A DNA stretch of 24,304 nucleotides, from assembly GCA_022820435.1 (NCBI GenBank), contig JAJEFL010000064.1:1-24304 (forward strand), in the 5' to 3' direction. The stretch comes from Bin80 sp022820435. GTDB taxonomy: Bacteria > Bacteroidota > Rhodothermia > Rhodothermales > Bin80. This document shows, one piece after another, positions 8,900 through 17,248 of the stretch. The notes under the pieces are model-generated. The model saw only the letters and a program-made list of their open reading frames with translations. It was not told the origin of the DNA and searched no databases. How positions within the stretch are numbered: the stretch's first letter is position 1; each line of letters starts with the position of its first letter. The position numbers and the translations under genes were made by a program.

Positions 8900-10507
8900 T
8901 CATTTGCCGTGATCGTAATATGCATCCGGTCCATGATTGTGCAGGGGGCCGGCAGACTGAACATCAGGCGAGCACCTGCGGATGTACTGCGCAAAGTTGT
9001 CATCAAAAAGAATTGCAAGACGCTGTGCTGTTTCCCGGTATGCATTTGGGTCCGACCACGCTTTTTCTGGAAACAGAAGATCTTCCGGCAGGCCGGGACA
9101 CCGCGTAGGAATGGCAAGCCCGAAAACAGGTTCATGCACGGTTGGGACATGGAGCAGGTCTCCATGATGGATGGCATCAATGATTGCCCGGGTATACTTT
9201 AACTTGATCCGTTCCTGACCATCCCCGACCATGCCGGTGTTAATCAGCCAGACATTGACATCATGGGTTTGAATGTTTTTCGCCAGCAGTTCGGAGTACT
9301 TTGCAGGGTGCCAGACCAGAAATGCCGCCCCAAAGCAGGCAGAAAAGGTGGCTGCAGGTTCATTGACCCCTACTTCTGTTCCTGCAACCTTGGCCGTGTA
9401 GCCGCTGATGAAGTGATACATGGCCTGTTCAGGGGTCAGACGCGCAATGGGGGGTAAAATTCCAAACGCATCAAAGGTAAGGAAAATAATGTTTGACGGG
9501 TGTGCTCCGATACAGGGGATCACGGCATTTTCCATGTGCTCAATAGGAAAGCAGGCACGGGTATTCTGAGTCAGGGTGGTGTCGGTGTAGTCCACAGTGT
9601 GTGTGACGGAATCAAAAACAACATTTTCCAGAACCGTACCAAAGCGGATTGCATGAAGGATTTCCGGTTCCTGGTCCGCCGACAGGTTAATGACCTTCGC
9701 ATAGCAGCCCCCCTCAATATTGAAGATCCCATCTTTGGTCCAGCAGTGTTCGTCATCACCAATCAATGCGCGGGCAGGATCTGCGGACAAAGTGGTTTTT
9801 CCCGTCCCTGAGAGGCCGAAGAAAAGGGAGACATCCCCCTTCTCGCCCTGATTTGCAGAGCAGTGCATGGACAGTACATCTTGACGGGGCATGAGATAGT
9901 GCATGATCGTAAAGATACCTTTCTTCATCTCCCCCGCATACTGTGTGCCGAGGATGACCATTTCCTGTTCTTCAAAAGAAATGTCAATACTGGTTTTGGA
10001 GGACATATAGGTTGTGTGGCGATTCGCTGGAAACATCCCGGCATTGTAGACAACGTAGTCCGGTTCACCAAACGATGCCAACTCCTCATCGCTGATCCGA
10101 ATCAGCATGTTCCGCATAAACAGTGCGTGATATGCCCGCTCACAGATGATACGTACCTTGATGCGGTAGTGGGGATCCCATCCGGCGTAGCCGTCCACCA
10201 CATAGAGCCGCTCACGGGTATTGAGATAGTCACGGGCCCGCTCACGGTTGATTTCAAAGGTATGCTGATCAATGGGCAGGTTTACAGAGCCCCACCAGAT
10301 ATCGTCAGCACTTGGAGGCATTTTTGTAATGCGCTTATCTCTGGGACTGCGCCCCGTCCGTTCTCCACTTGTGATGGCCAGTGCACCGCTATGTGTGATT
10401 GCTGCGGTGGGCTCGTTACGCAGTGCGTCCTCGTAGAGCACTGCCGGAACCACATTCCGCCGGACATCCTTGACTTCAATGCCGAATGGAGTCAGATCAA
10501 GTTTCAT
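8900..10507 (-). CDS. pckA: Phosphoenolpyruvate carboxykinase (ATP)
   Basis: This cytosolic enzyme converts oxaloacetate and ATP to PEP, CO2 and ADP, the entry step of gluconeogenesis. At 535 aa it has the normal length (E. coli about 540). The P-loop GLSGTGKTTL is at 231-240, the metal-binding IGDDEH at 249-254 and the substrate arginine in TGRSPRDK at about 53. The metal-ligand histidine is in MHCSANQGEKGD at 215, and the NTRACFPI arginine is also present. The P-loop type, ATP-family length and NTR motif mark the ATP-dependent rather than the GTP-dependent family. A small oddity is NTGM where the family nearly always has NTGW, near the adenine site; the rest of the active site looks intact. 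It lies 74 bp downstream of the acyl-CoA synthetase on the same strand with no hairpin between them, so co-transcription is possible. Confidence 0.97.
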   Translation of the reverse strand: MKLDLTPFGIEVKDVRRNVVPAVLYEDALRNEPTAAITHSGALAITSGERTGRSPRDKRITKMPPSADDIWWGSVNLPIDQHTFEINRERARDYLNTRERLYVVDGYAGWDPHYRIKVRIICERAYHALFMRNMLIRISDEELASFGEPDYVVYNAGMFPANRHTTYMSSKTSIDISFEEQEMVILGTQYAGEMKKGIFTIMHYLMPRQDVLSMHCSANQGEKGDVSLFFGLSGTGKTTLSADPARALIGDDEHCWTKDGIFNIEGGCYAKVINLSADQEPEILHAIRFGTVLENVVFDSVTHTVDYTDTTLTQNTRACFPIEHMENAVIPCIGAHPSNIIFLTFDAFGILPPIARLTPEQAMYHFISGYTAKVAGTEVGVNEPAATFSACFGAAFLVWHPAKYSELLAKNIQTHDVNVWLINTGMVGDGQERIKLKYTRAIIDAIHHGDLLHVPTVHEPVFGLAIPTRCPGLPEDLLFPEKAWSDPNAYRETAQRLAILFDDNFAQYIRRCSPDVQSAGPLHNHGPDAYYDHGK

Positions 10508-10581
10508 GATTTATGCAGAGGATCAAAGCGGCGGCATACGGCAATTTCTCACATCCGTTGCAAGGAAAAATGACTCAGTAA

Positions 10582-12321
10582 TCAGGATTCAGAATAGAGT
10601 GCATCCATTTCTTTCTGGTATTTCGCAAATACATTCTTGCGCCTCACCTTAAGCGTTGGGGTAAGTTCTCCTGCATCAATGGTGAACGGTTCAAGGATCA
10701 GATGAAATTTTTTCACCTGCTCCCAGGGGGGGAGATCCTCATTGACCTTGTCAATCACGGTTTGGATGGCATCCTTCAGTGTTTTCCTGTCCGGTTCAGG
10801 CCCGTAAGCATTTGCCACATAAGCTGCATCGGCGACGATCAGGGCCGCACAGAACTTGAAGTCAGGACCAATGACCACGGCGTGCTCAATGAGTGGATCT
10901 GATGCAAGTTCGACTTCAATGGGTACGGGAGCGATATACTTTCCGGTTGAGAGTTTAAAGAGTTGTTTTTTCCGGTCCGTAATATAGAGATGTCCGTCTT
11001 CATCAAGCTTTCCAATGTCCCCGGTGTGCAGCCATCCGTCCCCGGTAATCGTCTCCGCGGTTTCTTCCGGCATATTATAGTATCCAAGCATCACATGTGG
11101 GCCCTTGGTTAAGATCTCCCCATCGTCAGCAATCTTCACCTCTACGTCCTGAATTGGAGTTCCGACCGATCCCGGCCGGAGTTTTTTGCGCTCGTAGAGG
11201 GTGATGACCGGCGAGGTCTCGGTCAATCCATATCCCTGACCACAATAAATTCCCAAGCCGTTTATAAACGCCTGTACCTGACTAGACAGTGCAGCACCAC
11301 CACTGGTCAATGCCTGCAGATTTCCACCAAACAGTGCATCCCGCACTTTACCATAGACCAGTTTGTCTGCAATTTTATCAAGCAGATTTGCACCCGGATT
11401 GTTGAGGTCATGTTGCTCTGCACGTCCAAACGCCCATCGGGCGATCAGCCCGGCAGCTCCTTTCTCGGCGACGGCCTTGGCCATGATGCCTGCATGAACC
11501 TTTTCAAGTAAGCGGGGAACCGTCGTCATGTGTGCAGGGCGTACATGCTTCATATCCTCCATTAATTCATCCGTTGTCTCTATGAAGTAGATGGGACAGG
11601 ATTTCGAGAGATAGAAGGTGGAGGCAACCCGTTCCAGAGAGTGAGACAGAGGAAGAAAGGATAATACTCTTGCAGGTACATCAAAGGGCAGCCGTTCGGC
11701 TACCGCAAGTGCATTCGTTGTCAGATTGCCATGCGTAAGCATCACTCCTTTGGGCTGTCCTGTTGTACCGGAGGTGTAGCATAGGGTGGCAAGATCGTCA
11801 CTGGCGATTGCCGATCTGGTCTCCCGGAGAAGATTGGGGGTCTCGGAAAGTTGACTTTCCCCCCGCGCAATCACCTCTTTCATGGTAAGCATTCCATCTG
11901 TATAACTGCCCAGAATTCCCATCATCCACTTCAAATCTGAACCGGACATCATATCGTCTGGACAGCGCTCAAATAATTCTCTGGATGAGACCACATACCC
12001 GCAAACACCGGCATCACGCACAATATGGAGGATTTGTCCCGCAGGCTGTGTCGTATAAATGGGGACACTGACCGCCCCCAGAGATAAAAGCGCCTGATCA
12101 ATAATGAGCCACTCGGTACTGTTTTCAGAGTGGAGCGCCACCCGGTCCCCTTTTCGCACACCGAGCGAGTAAAAGCCTGCAGCACAGGCATCCATACGTT
12201 TTCGAAATGTCCCCACATCCGTGTCCGTCCATTTGCCGTTACGCTTTGTGGATGCGACAATGCCAGCGTTATGGGTCAGCCCATGATCAATTAAATCACA
12301 GAGAGTCGAAATTGCAGTCAT
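10582..12321 (-). CDS. Long-chain fatty acid-CoA ligase (AMP-forming, FadD15-like)
   Basis: This 579-aa adenylate-forming enzyme activates fatty acids to acyl-CoA using ATP and CoA, probably at the inner face of the membrane. The AMP-binding P-loop YTSGTTGQPKGVMLTHGN begins at residue 182. Further motifs are YGLTETSP, GWLHTGD and the C-terminal hinge YITDRKKQLFKLSTGKYIAP. The FKLSTGKY form and the overall length place it with the bacterial long-chain (FadD15/ACSL-like) group rather than acetyl-CoA synthetases. Exact chain length cannot be read from the sequence. It is divergent from moaC, sharing a 150-bp gap that must hold both promoters, and it precedes pckA. Together they suit growth on lipids. 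No Shine-Dalgarno precedes the ATG at 12321. Confidence 0.92.
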   Translation of the reverse strand: MTAISTLCDLIDHGLTHNAGIVASTKRNGKWTDTDVGTFRKRMDACAAGFYSLGVRKGDRVALHSENSTEWLIIDQALLSLGAVSVPIYTTQPAGQILHIVRDAGVCGYVVSSRELFERCPDDMMSGSDLKWMMGILGSYTDGMLTMKEVIARGESQLSETPNLLRETRSAIASDDLATLCYTSGTTGQPKGVMLTHGNLTTNALAVAERLPFDVPARVLSFLPLSHSLERVASTFYLSKSCPIYFIETTDELMEDMKHVRPAHMTTVPRLLEKVHAGIMAKAVAEKGAAGLIARWAFGRAEQHDLNNPGANLLDKIADKLVYGKVRDALFGGNLQALTSGGAALSSQVQAFINGLGIYCGQGYGLTETSPVITLYERKKLRPGSVGTPIQDVEVKIADDGEILTKGPHVMLGYYNMPEETAETITGDGWLHTGDIGKLDEDGHLYITDRKKQLFKLSTGKYIAPVPIEVELASDPLIEHAVVIGPDFKFCAALIVADAAYVANAYGPEPDRKTLKDAIQTVIDKVNEDLPPWEQVKKFHLILEPFTIDAGELTPTLKVRRKNVFAKYQKEMDALYSES

Positions 12322-12451
12322 AGTATCAATGAAATAAGGATGAAAGTAGATCGCATCATGGGTATCCCGCCCATTTAGGATGTACTTCTGTTACGATTGT
12401 CCAAGATTATTGTAAATTGTACGAAAATTTTGGGACAAGGACAAAAACCTG

Positions 12452-12469
12452 TCGGTTAACCGATATAAT
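12452..12469 (+). promoter_or_regulatory. Palindrome abutting a TATAAT -10 just before moaC
   Basis: A perfect 12-bp palindrome TCGGTTAACCGA (12452-12463) is followed directly by TATAAT (12464-12469). The moaC ATG is at 12475, only 5 bases after the -10-like hexamer, so a transcript starting at the usual distance would have almost no leader. I see no convincing -35 at the usual spacing. The palindrome may be an operator. All of this is inference from sequence pattern. Confidence 0.35.
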
Positions 12470-12474
12470 CTGTG

Positions 12475-12975
12475 ATGCCGGAATTTACTCATTTGCAGGA
12501 TGAAGGTGGAATTCAAATGGCAGATGTTTCCAGAAAACCATCTTCCATGCGCTGTGCGTCGGCGGAGGGGGTTGTGGTATTGGGGGCCGCGGCATACACT
12601 GCACTGGACGGGAAACGTATTGCGAAGGGGGATGTGCTGACCACTGCGCAGCTGGCCGGCATTATGGGCGCAAAGGATACCGCCCGACTGATTCCGCTAT
12701 GTCATCCGATTCCACTGGATTCGGTTAAGATTTCATTTTCGATGGATGAAGAGCGGCATGCGGTAACGATTCAGTCCGAGGTCACTTCATGGGGACGTAC
12801 CGGTGTGGAGATGGAGGCATTGACGGCGGTATCCATCGCGGCGTTATCAATCTACGACATGTGTAAATCTATTTCGAAAGCAATACGTATCACTGACCTG
12901 CGACTGTTATCTAAAGATGGCGGTGTACATGGTCGGTATTCTGTACACCGTAATCAGAACAAACCCATAGACTGA
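12475..12975 (+). CDS. moaC: Cyclic pyranopterin monophosphate synthase MoaC
   Basis: This enzyme performs the second step of molybdenum cofactor synthesis, turning the MoaA product 3',8-cyclo-dihydro-GTP into cyclic pyranopterin monophosphate. The 166-aa product starting at ATG 12475 matches E. coli MoaC end to end: FTHLQDEGGIQMADVS at the start, KGDV, IPLCHPIPLDSVKI, GRTGVEMEALTAVS, and the catalytic IYDMCKS followed by LLSKDGG. The usual GKTGVEMEAL lysine is arginine here, a conservative change. A GTG at 12472 would add one residue. No other moa or moe gene is in the window, so it is detached from its pathway. It lies 3 bp before floA and is probably co-transcribed with it, although no functional link between the two is known. 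Confidence 0.95.
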   Translation: MPEFTHLQDEGGIQMADVSRKPSSMRCASAEGVVVLGAAAYTALDGKRIAKGDVLTTAQLAGIMGAKDTARLIPLCHPIPLDSVKISFSMDEERHAVTIQSEVTSWGRTGVEMEALTAVSIAALSIYDMCKSISKAIRITDLRLLSKDGGVHGRYSVHRNQNKPID

Positions 12976-12978
12976 CAA

Positions 12979-13983
12979 ATGGAAAGTTTATTGAATCTAG
13001 GCAGCTTTATTATCATCCTGCTGATCCTTTTTGGGGTCATCATGCTGTTGTACTTCGTTCCGGTACGACTCTGGGTCACGGCGATTTTCTCGGGGGTTCG
13101 TCTGAAGCTCTTTCGGGATCTGGTCGGAATGCGACTCCGGCGGGTTCCACCAGATCGGATTGTAAAGCCCCTGATTACCGCACATAAGGCTGGAATTCCC
13201 GCGGAAACTCCCAAGCTGGAGGCACATTTTCTGGCGGGAGGTAATGTGCAGCAGGTCATCAATGCATTAATTTCGGCAGATAAGGCAGACATTGACCTGC
13301 CGTTTGAACGGGCAACGGCCATTGATCTTGCCGGTCGGGATGTCTTTGAGGCGGTTCAGGTTTCGGTAAATCCCAAGGTGATTGAAACCCCGCCCATTTC
13401 CGCCATTGCAAAAGACGGCATCCAGCTTCGTGCCATCGCACGCGTCACGGTGCGTGCCAATATTGAACGGCTCGTGGGAGGTGCCGGCGAAGAAACGATC
13501 ATCGCCCGGGTGGGGGAGGGGATCGTCTCTACCATCGGATCCTCTGATTCACATGCCGCTGTACTTGAAAATCCTGACATCATTTCCAAGACCGTCTTAG
13601 CGAAGGGACTTGATTCAGGGACGGCGTTCGAGATTCTTTCTATTGACATTGCTGACGTAGATGTTGGCGAGAACATTGGCGCAAAATTGCAGACAGATCA
13701 GGCGGAGGCAGACCTGCAGGTTGCACGGGCGAAGGCCGAAGAACGTCGTGCTGCCGCTGTTGCATTGGAACAGGAGATGGTTGCCCGTGTGCAGGAAGCC
13801 CGTGCCAGGGTTGTTGAAGCCGAAGCCATGGTTCCTGCAGCAATTGCGGAGGCGTTTCGTAACGGCCGGCTGGGCGTAATGGATTATTATAATCTGCGTA
13901 ATATCGAAGCAGATACCGACATGCGAACTGCGATTGGTGGAGGGACCGAAGTGGCTGGTGAAGGCGGTCGCACCCCGGACTAA
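12979..13983 (+). CDS. floA: Flotillin-like protein FloA (SPFH family)
   Basis: FloA forms oligomers in membrane microdomains and scaffolds membrane proteins in bacteria such as Bacillus. This 334-aa protein is close to the usual length (about 330). A single membrane segment lies at about residues 8-30 (FIIILLILFGVIMLLYFV). The SPFH/band-7 core follows, with the family hallmark KAGI, AHFLAGGNV and VQVSVNPKVIETPPI. The alanine/glutamate-rich coiled coil (AKAEERRAAAVALEQEMVARVQ) comes next, and the tail near RNGRLGVMDYYNLRNI is also typical of this subfamily. It starts 3 bp after the moaC stop without a Shine-Dalgarno. Its stop codon overlaps that of the convergent CNNM-type gene by 4 bp. In other bacteria flotillins act with PspA-like proteins in membrane stress, and a pspA operon is directly opposite here. 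Confidence 0.94.
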   Translation: MESLLNLGSFIIILLILFGVIMLLYFVPVRLWVTAIFSGVRLKLFRDLVGMRLRRVPPDRIVKPLITAHKAGIPAETPKLEAHFLAGGNVQQVINALISADKADIDLPFERATAIDLAGRDVFEAVQVSVNPKVIETPPISAIAKDGIQLRAIARVTVRANIERLVGGAGEETIIARVGEGIVSTIGSSDSHAAVLENPDIISKTVLAKGLDSGTAFEILSIDIADVDVGENIGAKLQTDQAEADLQVARAKAEERRAAAVALEQEMVARVQEARARVVEAEAMVPAAIAEAFRNGRLGVMDYYNLRNIEADTDMRTAIGGGTEVAGEGGRTPD

Positions 13984-15218
13984 GTCACAATTGATAACTG
14001 CACAAGGTCAATTCGGTTTTTTGAGGCTTTGAGGACCTCAATCTGGAAGTTCCCAACGACCAGACGGTCGCTGGCGGTGGGGATCAGGCCTTTTTGATCC
14101 AGGATGAACCCGGCGATGGTTTCGTAATCCCCGGTGGGGATTGCGAGATGGAAGCGCTCATTGATTTCATCAATTTCTGCTTTGCCTTTGAACCGGTAAA
14201 CGCGGGGTGCGACAACACTCATGACATCATCCTCCGGATCAAACTCATCCTGGATATCTCCAAAGAGTTCCTCCAGGAGGTCTTCGCGTGTGATCAGGCC
14301 GGCGGTTCCGCCGTATTCGTCAATGACAATCACAATGGACCGGTGACTGTCCCGGAATTCCCGCAGAAGTTCTTTGGCGGGCTTGGATTCCGGTACGAAC
14401 CGGGCGGGTCGAACGACATTCTCCAGAGTGACCGGGTGTTCAAACAGATCATAGGCAAAGGCAATGCCGATGATAGTGTCAATATTTTCCCGGTAGACCG
14501 GTATTTTTGAATACCCGCTTTCAATACAGAGATGCTGAAAGTCTTCCAGAGAGGTATCCTCAGAAATCGCCCTGATCTCCGTACGCGGGGTCATGCATTC
14601 TTTTGCCCGTATGGCATGCAGTTCAAATACATTCGTCAGCATCTCCGTTTCTTCGGCATCCAGGTCAAGCGACCCACGTTCGACATTCTCTTCGATAATT
14701 TTTTCAAACGAACGACGTGAGAAGCGGGTCAGTTGGTCGGATGCCCCCCCGAAGCCTTTCAGAAGCAGCTGCGAGATCCACCCAACCAGGAGAACGAGCG
14801 GGAAGAGTGCGGTATAGGTGACGATGAGAGGGATGGCAAGAAAGAAAACGGCCCGATTTGCCGTCTCCCGCATAATGGTCTTCGGCAGGATCTCCCCAAT
14901 CAGCAGAACCACAATTGCAGCGATTAGTGTCTGAACGATCAATTGCGGGCTCTCACCTGCGATATATCGGGACAGCGGCTCGGCCAGAACGAGTGCCATG
15001 GCGGTTGAGAAGATGACCAGCGCAATGTTATTGCCGACCAGTGTGGTGGTTAGCAGCCGAGCCGGAGATTCGGAGAAAAAGGTCACCAAACGCCCAAGAA
15101 CACCGCGGCGGCGCGCATGCATCTCGACACGGAGGCGGTTCGCGGCCACGAATGCGATTTCTGTACCGGAGAAGAACGCACTCAAAAAGAGGGTGCTGAT
15201 GATGACGGAGAGGGCCAT
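13980..15218 (-). CDS. CNNM/CorC (HlyC) family membrane protein with DUF21, CBS pair and CorC_HlyC domains
   Basis: I chose ATG 15218 (412 aa); a TTG at 15233 would only add MPASR before the natural first helix. The N-terminal DUF21 membrane domain (about 1-180, several helices, motif AFFSGTEIAF) is followed by a CBS pair (about 205-325). The CBS pair begins MTPRTEI and contains GYSKIPVY and IDEYGGTAGLIT. A C-terminal CorC_HlyC domain spans about 335-410. Relatives are Mg/Na transporters or magnesium-efflux proteins (CNNM, CorC, MpfA, YhdP); the old hemolysin label is not informative. It is the last gene of the pspA run, 15 bp after the 281-aa gene, and its stop overlaps that of floA on the other strand. 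A role in ion balance at the membrane is inferred from the family. Confidence 0.9.
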   Translation of the reverse strand: MALSVIISTLFLSAFFSGTEIAFVAANRLRVEMHARRRGVLGRLVTFFSESPARLLTTTLVGNNIALVIFSTAMALVLAEPLSRYIAGESPQLIVQTLIAAIVVLLIGEILPKTIMRETANRAVFFLAIPLIVTYTALFPLVLLVGWISQLLLKGFGGASDQLTRFSRRSFEKIIEENVERGSLDLDAEETEMLTNVFELHAIRAKECMTPRTEIRAISEDTSLEDFQHLCIESGYSKIPVYRENIDTIIGIAFAYDLFEHPVTLENVVRPARFVPESKPAKELLREFRDSHRSIVIVIDEYGGTAGLITREDLLEELFGDIQDEFDPEDDVMSVVAPRVYRFKGKAEIDEINERFHLAIPTGDYETIAGFILDQKGLIPTASDRLVVGNFQIEVLKASKNRIDLVQLSIVT

Positions 15219-15233
15219 GCGTGATGCAGGCAA

Positions 15234-16079
15234 TCAGGTGCGGGATCTGGATTGCAGGATGGCCGGTACCTCCCAGTCGTTTTCACTTTCTTCGGGTCCG
15301 AATACGGATTCAATCTGGGAGACCGATGCCTCGGTCTCCTCTACTTCGGAGAGAAGAAGGTCAAGTTGATAGGTGATTTCTTCAGGGTTATTCAGAGTCA
15401 GAGACTGTTCGTGGATATACTTCACGACATCTTCAATCGTGGCAACCTGTGCTTCAATCATTTCCAGTTGCTCCTGGGCTTTCTTGAAGCGCTCTCTGCG
15501 GTGTTCCAGCACTTTCAGTCTGCGAAGTTTGATATTGCGGACCGGTTCTGATGCATCTTCCAGCTCCAGCTGCACGGCAGCAATCGCAGTCGTCAGCTCC
15601 TGTTCGCGCTGGCGTTGACCAAACGCGGTGTAGCGTTCCTGTTGAAACATGAGTTTCAGACAGGAATTCATCAGGCCTTCAATCTTGGCGGTATGGCTTT
15701 CAAGGATCCCTTGGGATGCAAAACTGAACTTTCGATAATTGGCCTGCAACTCTTTTTCCAGATCTCTCAGGCGAATATAGCGGCGCTGATTGGCCCGGTT
15801 GAGCTGCCGGTACATTTCACGCTGAGTGGGAGGCTTGGCAGCAATGGCTGCATATTTGGCACGGATGATGTTTCGGAATCGCTGGTGACGTGGAATATAT
15901 CCCAGCACCAGTAATTCAAAGGCGACGGTTGCGGTCAGTACCGATTGAAAGAAGGTCTCTCCGAACGGGCCTCCAATAAAACTGAATGCCAGTGCAGTCC
16001 CGGCTCCAATCGTGAGAAAGGACAGATTCCACGGATGCAGAAATGTCTCACGAGTATAGTTGATGTCTCGCTCTTTCAT
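15234..16079 (-). CDS. Two-helix membrane protein with long coiled coil, PspA-operon member
   Basis: I do not recognise a named family in this 281-aa protein. Two hydrophobic segments lie at about residues 19-37 and 43-63, separated by a short GGPFGE turn, so they form a hairpin in the inner membrane with both ends on one side. The remainder (about 70-260) is charged and helical, with heptad-like spacing rich in R, E, Q and L, consistent with a long cytoplasmic coiled coil. The tail is acidic (EEVEETEASVSQIE, GPEESEND). It overlaps the preceding 117-aa gene by ATGA and is followed 15 bp later by the CNNM-type gene, so translation is probably coupled. By position it could be a membrane anchor or partner for the PspA-like coiled-coil protein, analogous in arrangement but not sequence to PspB/PspC. 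Confidence 0.8.
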   Translation of the reverse strand: MKERDINYTRETFLHPWNLSFLTIGAGTALAFSFIGGPFGETFFQSVLTATVAFELLVLGYIPRHQRFRNIIRAKYAAIAAKPPTQREMYRQLNRANQRRYIRLRDLEKELQANYRKFSFASQGILESHTAKIEGLMNSCLKLMFQQERYTAFGQRQREQELTTAIAAVQLELEDASEPVRNIKLRRLKVLEHRRERFKKAQEQLEMIEAQVATIEDVVKYIHEQSLTLNNPEEITYQLDLLLSEVEETEASVSQIESVFGPEESENDWEVPAILQSRSRT

Positions 16080-16429
16080 GCGTCTTCGTCAGGTGGATCC
16101 GCTTTCATTCGGGGGCCGATGGTTTTTGCGGGGGGACCGGGAGGTTGCGGGGGCGACTTCGGGTCGGGGACGGGAGTTTTTGCTTGCGGTGTCTCGCTTT
16201 CCAGCGCAATTTCAAGGCGGGCTTCGTTCAGCGCGGTCTCTGCATCCAGTTTTGATGTGAACGCATCCCCCGTCTCGGTTGTACTGGCCAGTGTATTCAC
16301 CATCTCTCCCAGAGCACGCTGAATTGCCTGTGTCTTTCGGGCCGATGCGATTCTGCGGCGAATCTGCTTCCGCTCGCGAAGTTCTTTAAGATACTTTTCT
16401 TTCAGACGTGCGCGCTCCTCTTCAGGCAT
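16076..16429 (-). CDS. 117-aa protein with a PspA C-terminal-like motif and proline-rich tail
   Basis: This small soluble protein sits between pspA and the 281-aa membrane gene, overlapping the first by 1 bp (TAATG) and the second by 4 bp (ATGA). Residues 1-40 are strongly basic and helical (RLKEKYLKELRERKQIRRR). Residues 61-78 read LDAETALNEARLEIALES, matching PspA residues 175-192 (LDQETAKNEARIEVAMDS) at 12 of 18 positions by my count. The last 40 residues are rich in proline and lysine (PKSPPQPPGPPAK) and look disordered. It lacks the PspA N-terminal amphipathic helix and central hairpin. A regulator or capping partner for PspA polymers is a reasonable guess, but no function is known to me. 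Confidence 0.8.
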   Translation of the reverse strand: MPEEERARLKEKYLKELRERKQIRRRIASARKTQAIQRALGEMVNTLASTTETGDAFTSKLDAETALNEARLEIALESETPQAKTPVPDPKSPPQPPGPPAKTIGPRMKADPPDEDA

Positions 16430-17190
16430 TACGATGCGTCCCTGTTACGTGTACGCCCCATTGTTTTTTCCTCATTGCTACTCTCATCTGTATCAATACG
16501 TCCGGAATCTGTCGATGATTCAGAGAGCCCCATTTCGAGTTTCATCTGGTTGACCAGTTCGGCCGCGCGAAGATCTTCGGCTTCCTCATCCAGGCGGATC
16601 GCCTGAAGGTCTACGGAATCCATCGCAACCTCAATGCGTGCCTCATTCTTCGCCGTTTCCTGATCCAGACGCTGGATCATTTCATCATGTGTCTGATCAA
16701 TTCCGCCGACTTCAAATTTTTCCAGTGCATCGGCAACGTTTGCCTGCCATTTTGCACGCTCGCTTGCACGCAGAGCTTCCTGTGCGGCATCAATTTTCCG
16801 TTGACGCTCCCGCATGAATGCTTTCTTCACCTGCTGTGCTTTATCGTAGGCGGCTGTTGCATGGGCCAGTTGTTCCTGTGCTTTTGCGAGATTTTCCTGC
16901 GCGGTTTCAAACCGGACGGCATGTTGTCGTGCAAGATCTTCTCTTCCGCCCTGAATGGCAGATTTGATTTTTGACCGGAGCGTGTTTACTTCGGACTGGA
17001 GGCGTTTGACCTCTTTTTGAAGGAGGATGACATTCGCTTTTACGGTCGCAATATTCTCATTCATTTTCGGGACCTGATCATTCAGTTCCCGGATATTTTG
17101 TTCCAAAATGAGCTTGGGGTTTTCGAGAGAGGAGATGGCACCCCCGAAAATTGATCGTACTGCGCGTTTAAATCGGATCCAGAGAGACAT
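16429..17190 (-). CDS. pspA: PspA/IM30 (Vipp1) family protein
   Basis: PspA proteins are ESCRT-III relatives that coat and stabilise damaged inner membrane. This 253-aa member has the family N-terminus (amphipathic helix WIRFKRAVRSIFGGAISSLENPKLILEQ), the long coiled-coil hairpin at about 25-150 with QNIRELNDQV and LQKEVKRLQSEV, and a C-terminal helical part ending in an acidic and serine-rich extension (about 220-253). It is somewhat longer than E. coli PspA (222 aa). It is the first gene of a tight cluster, 58 bp after deoA, and is followed by overlapping genes for a small protein and a two-helix membrane protein, then a CNNM-type gene. No PspF or PspB/PspC homologue is in the window. I see no sigma-54-type promoter in the 58-bp gap. 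Confidence 0.93.
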   Translation of the reverse strand: MSLWIRFKRAVRSIFGGAISSLENPKLILEQNIRELNDQVPKMNENIATVKANVILLQKEVKRLQSEVNTLRSKIKSAIQGGREDLARQHAVRFETAQENLAKAQEQLAHATAAYDKAQQVKKAFMRERQRKIDAAQEALRASERAKWQANVADALEKFEVGGIDQTHDEMIQRLDQETAKNEARIEVAMDSVDLQAIRLDEEAEDLRAAELVNQMKLEMGLSESSTDSGRIDTDESSNEEKTMGRTRNRDAS

Positions 17191-17248
17191 GTTAAAACAG
17201 ATTAGCTGGGTGGTAAGATACCTAATTTTGTGAGATTAAATGCGATCT

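Noticed and set aside
9863..10573. 236-codon plus-strand open frame
   Set aside because: It is antisense to pckA, whose motifs are complete; codon pattern follows the pckA frame.
13980..15218. Hemolysin toxin
   Set aside because: The hemolysin name is historical for this CNNM/CorC family; DUF21, CBS and CorC_HlyC domains indicate an ion-related membrane protein.
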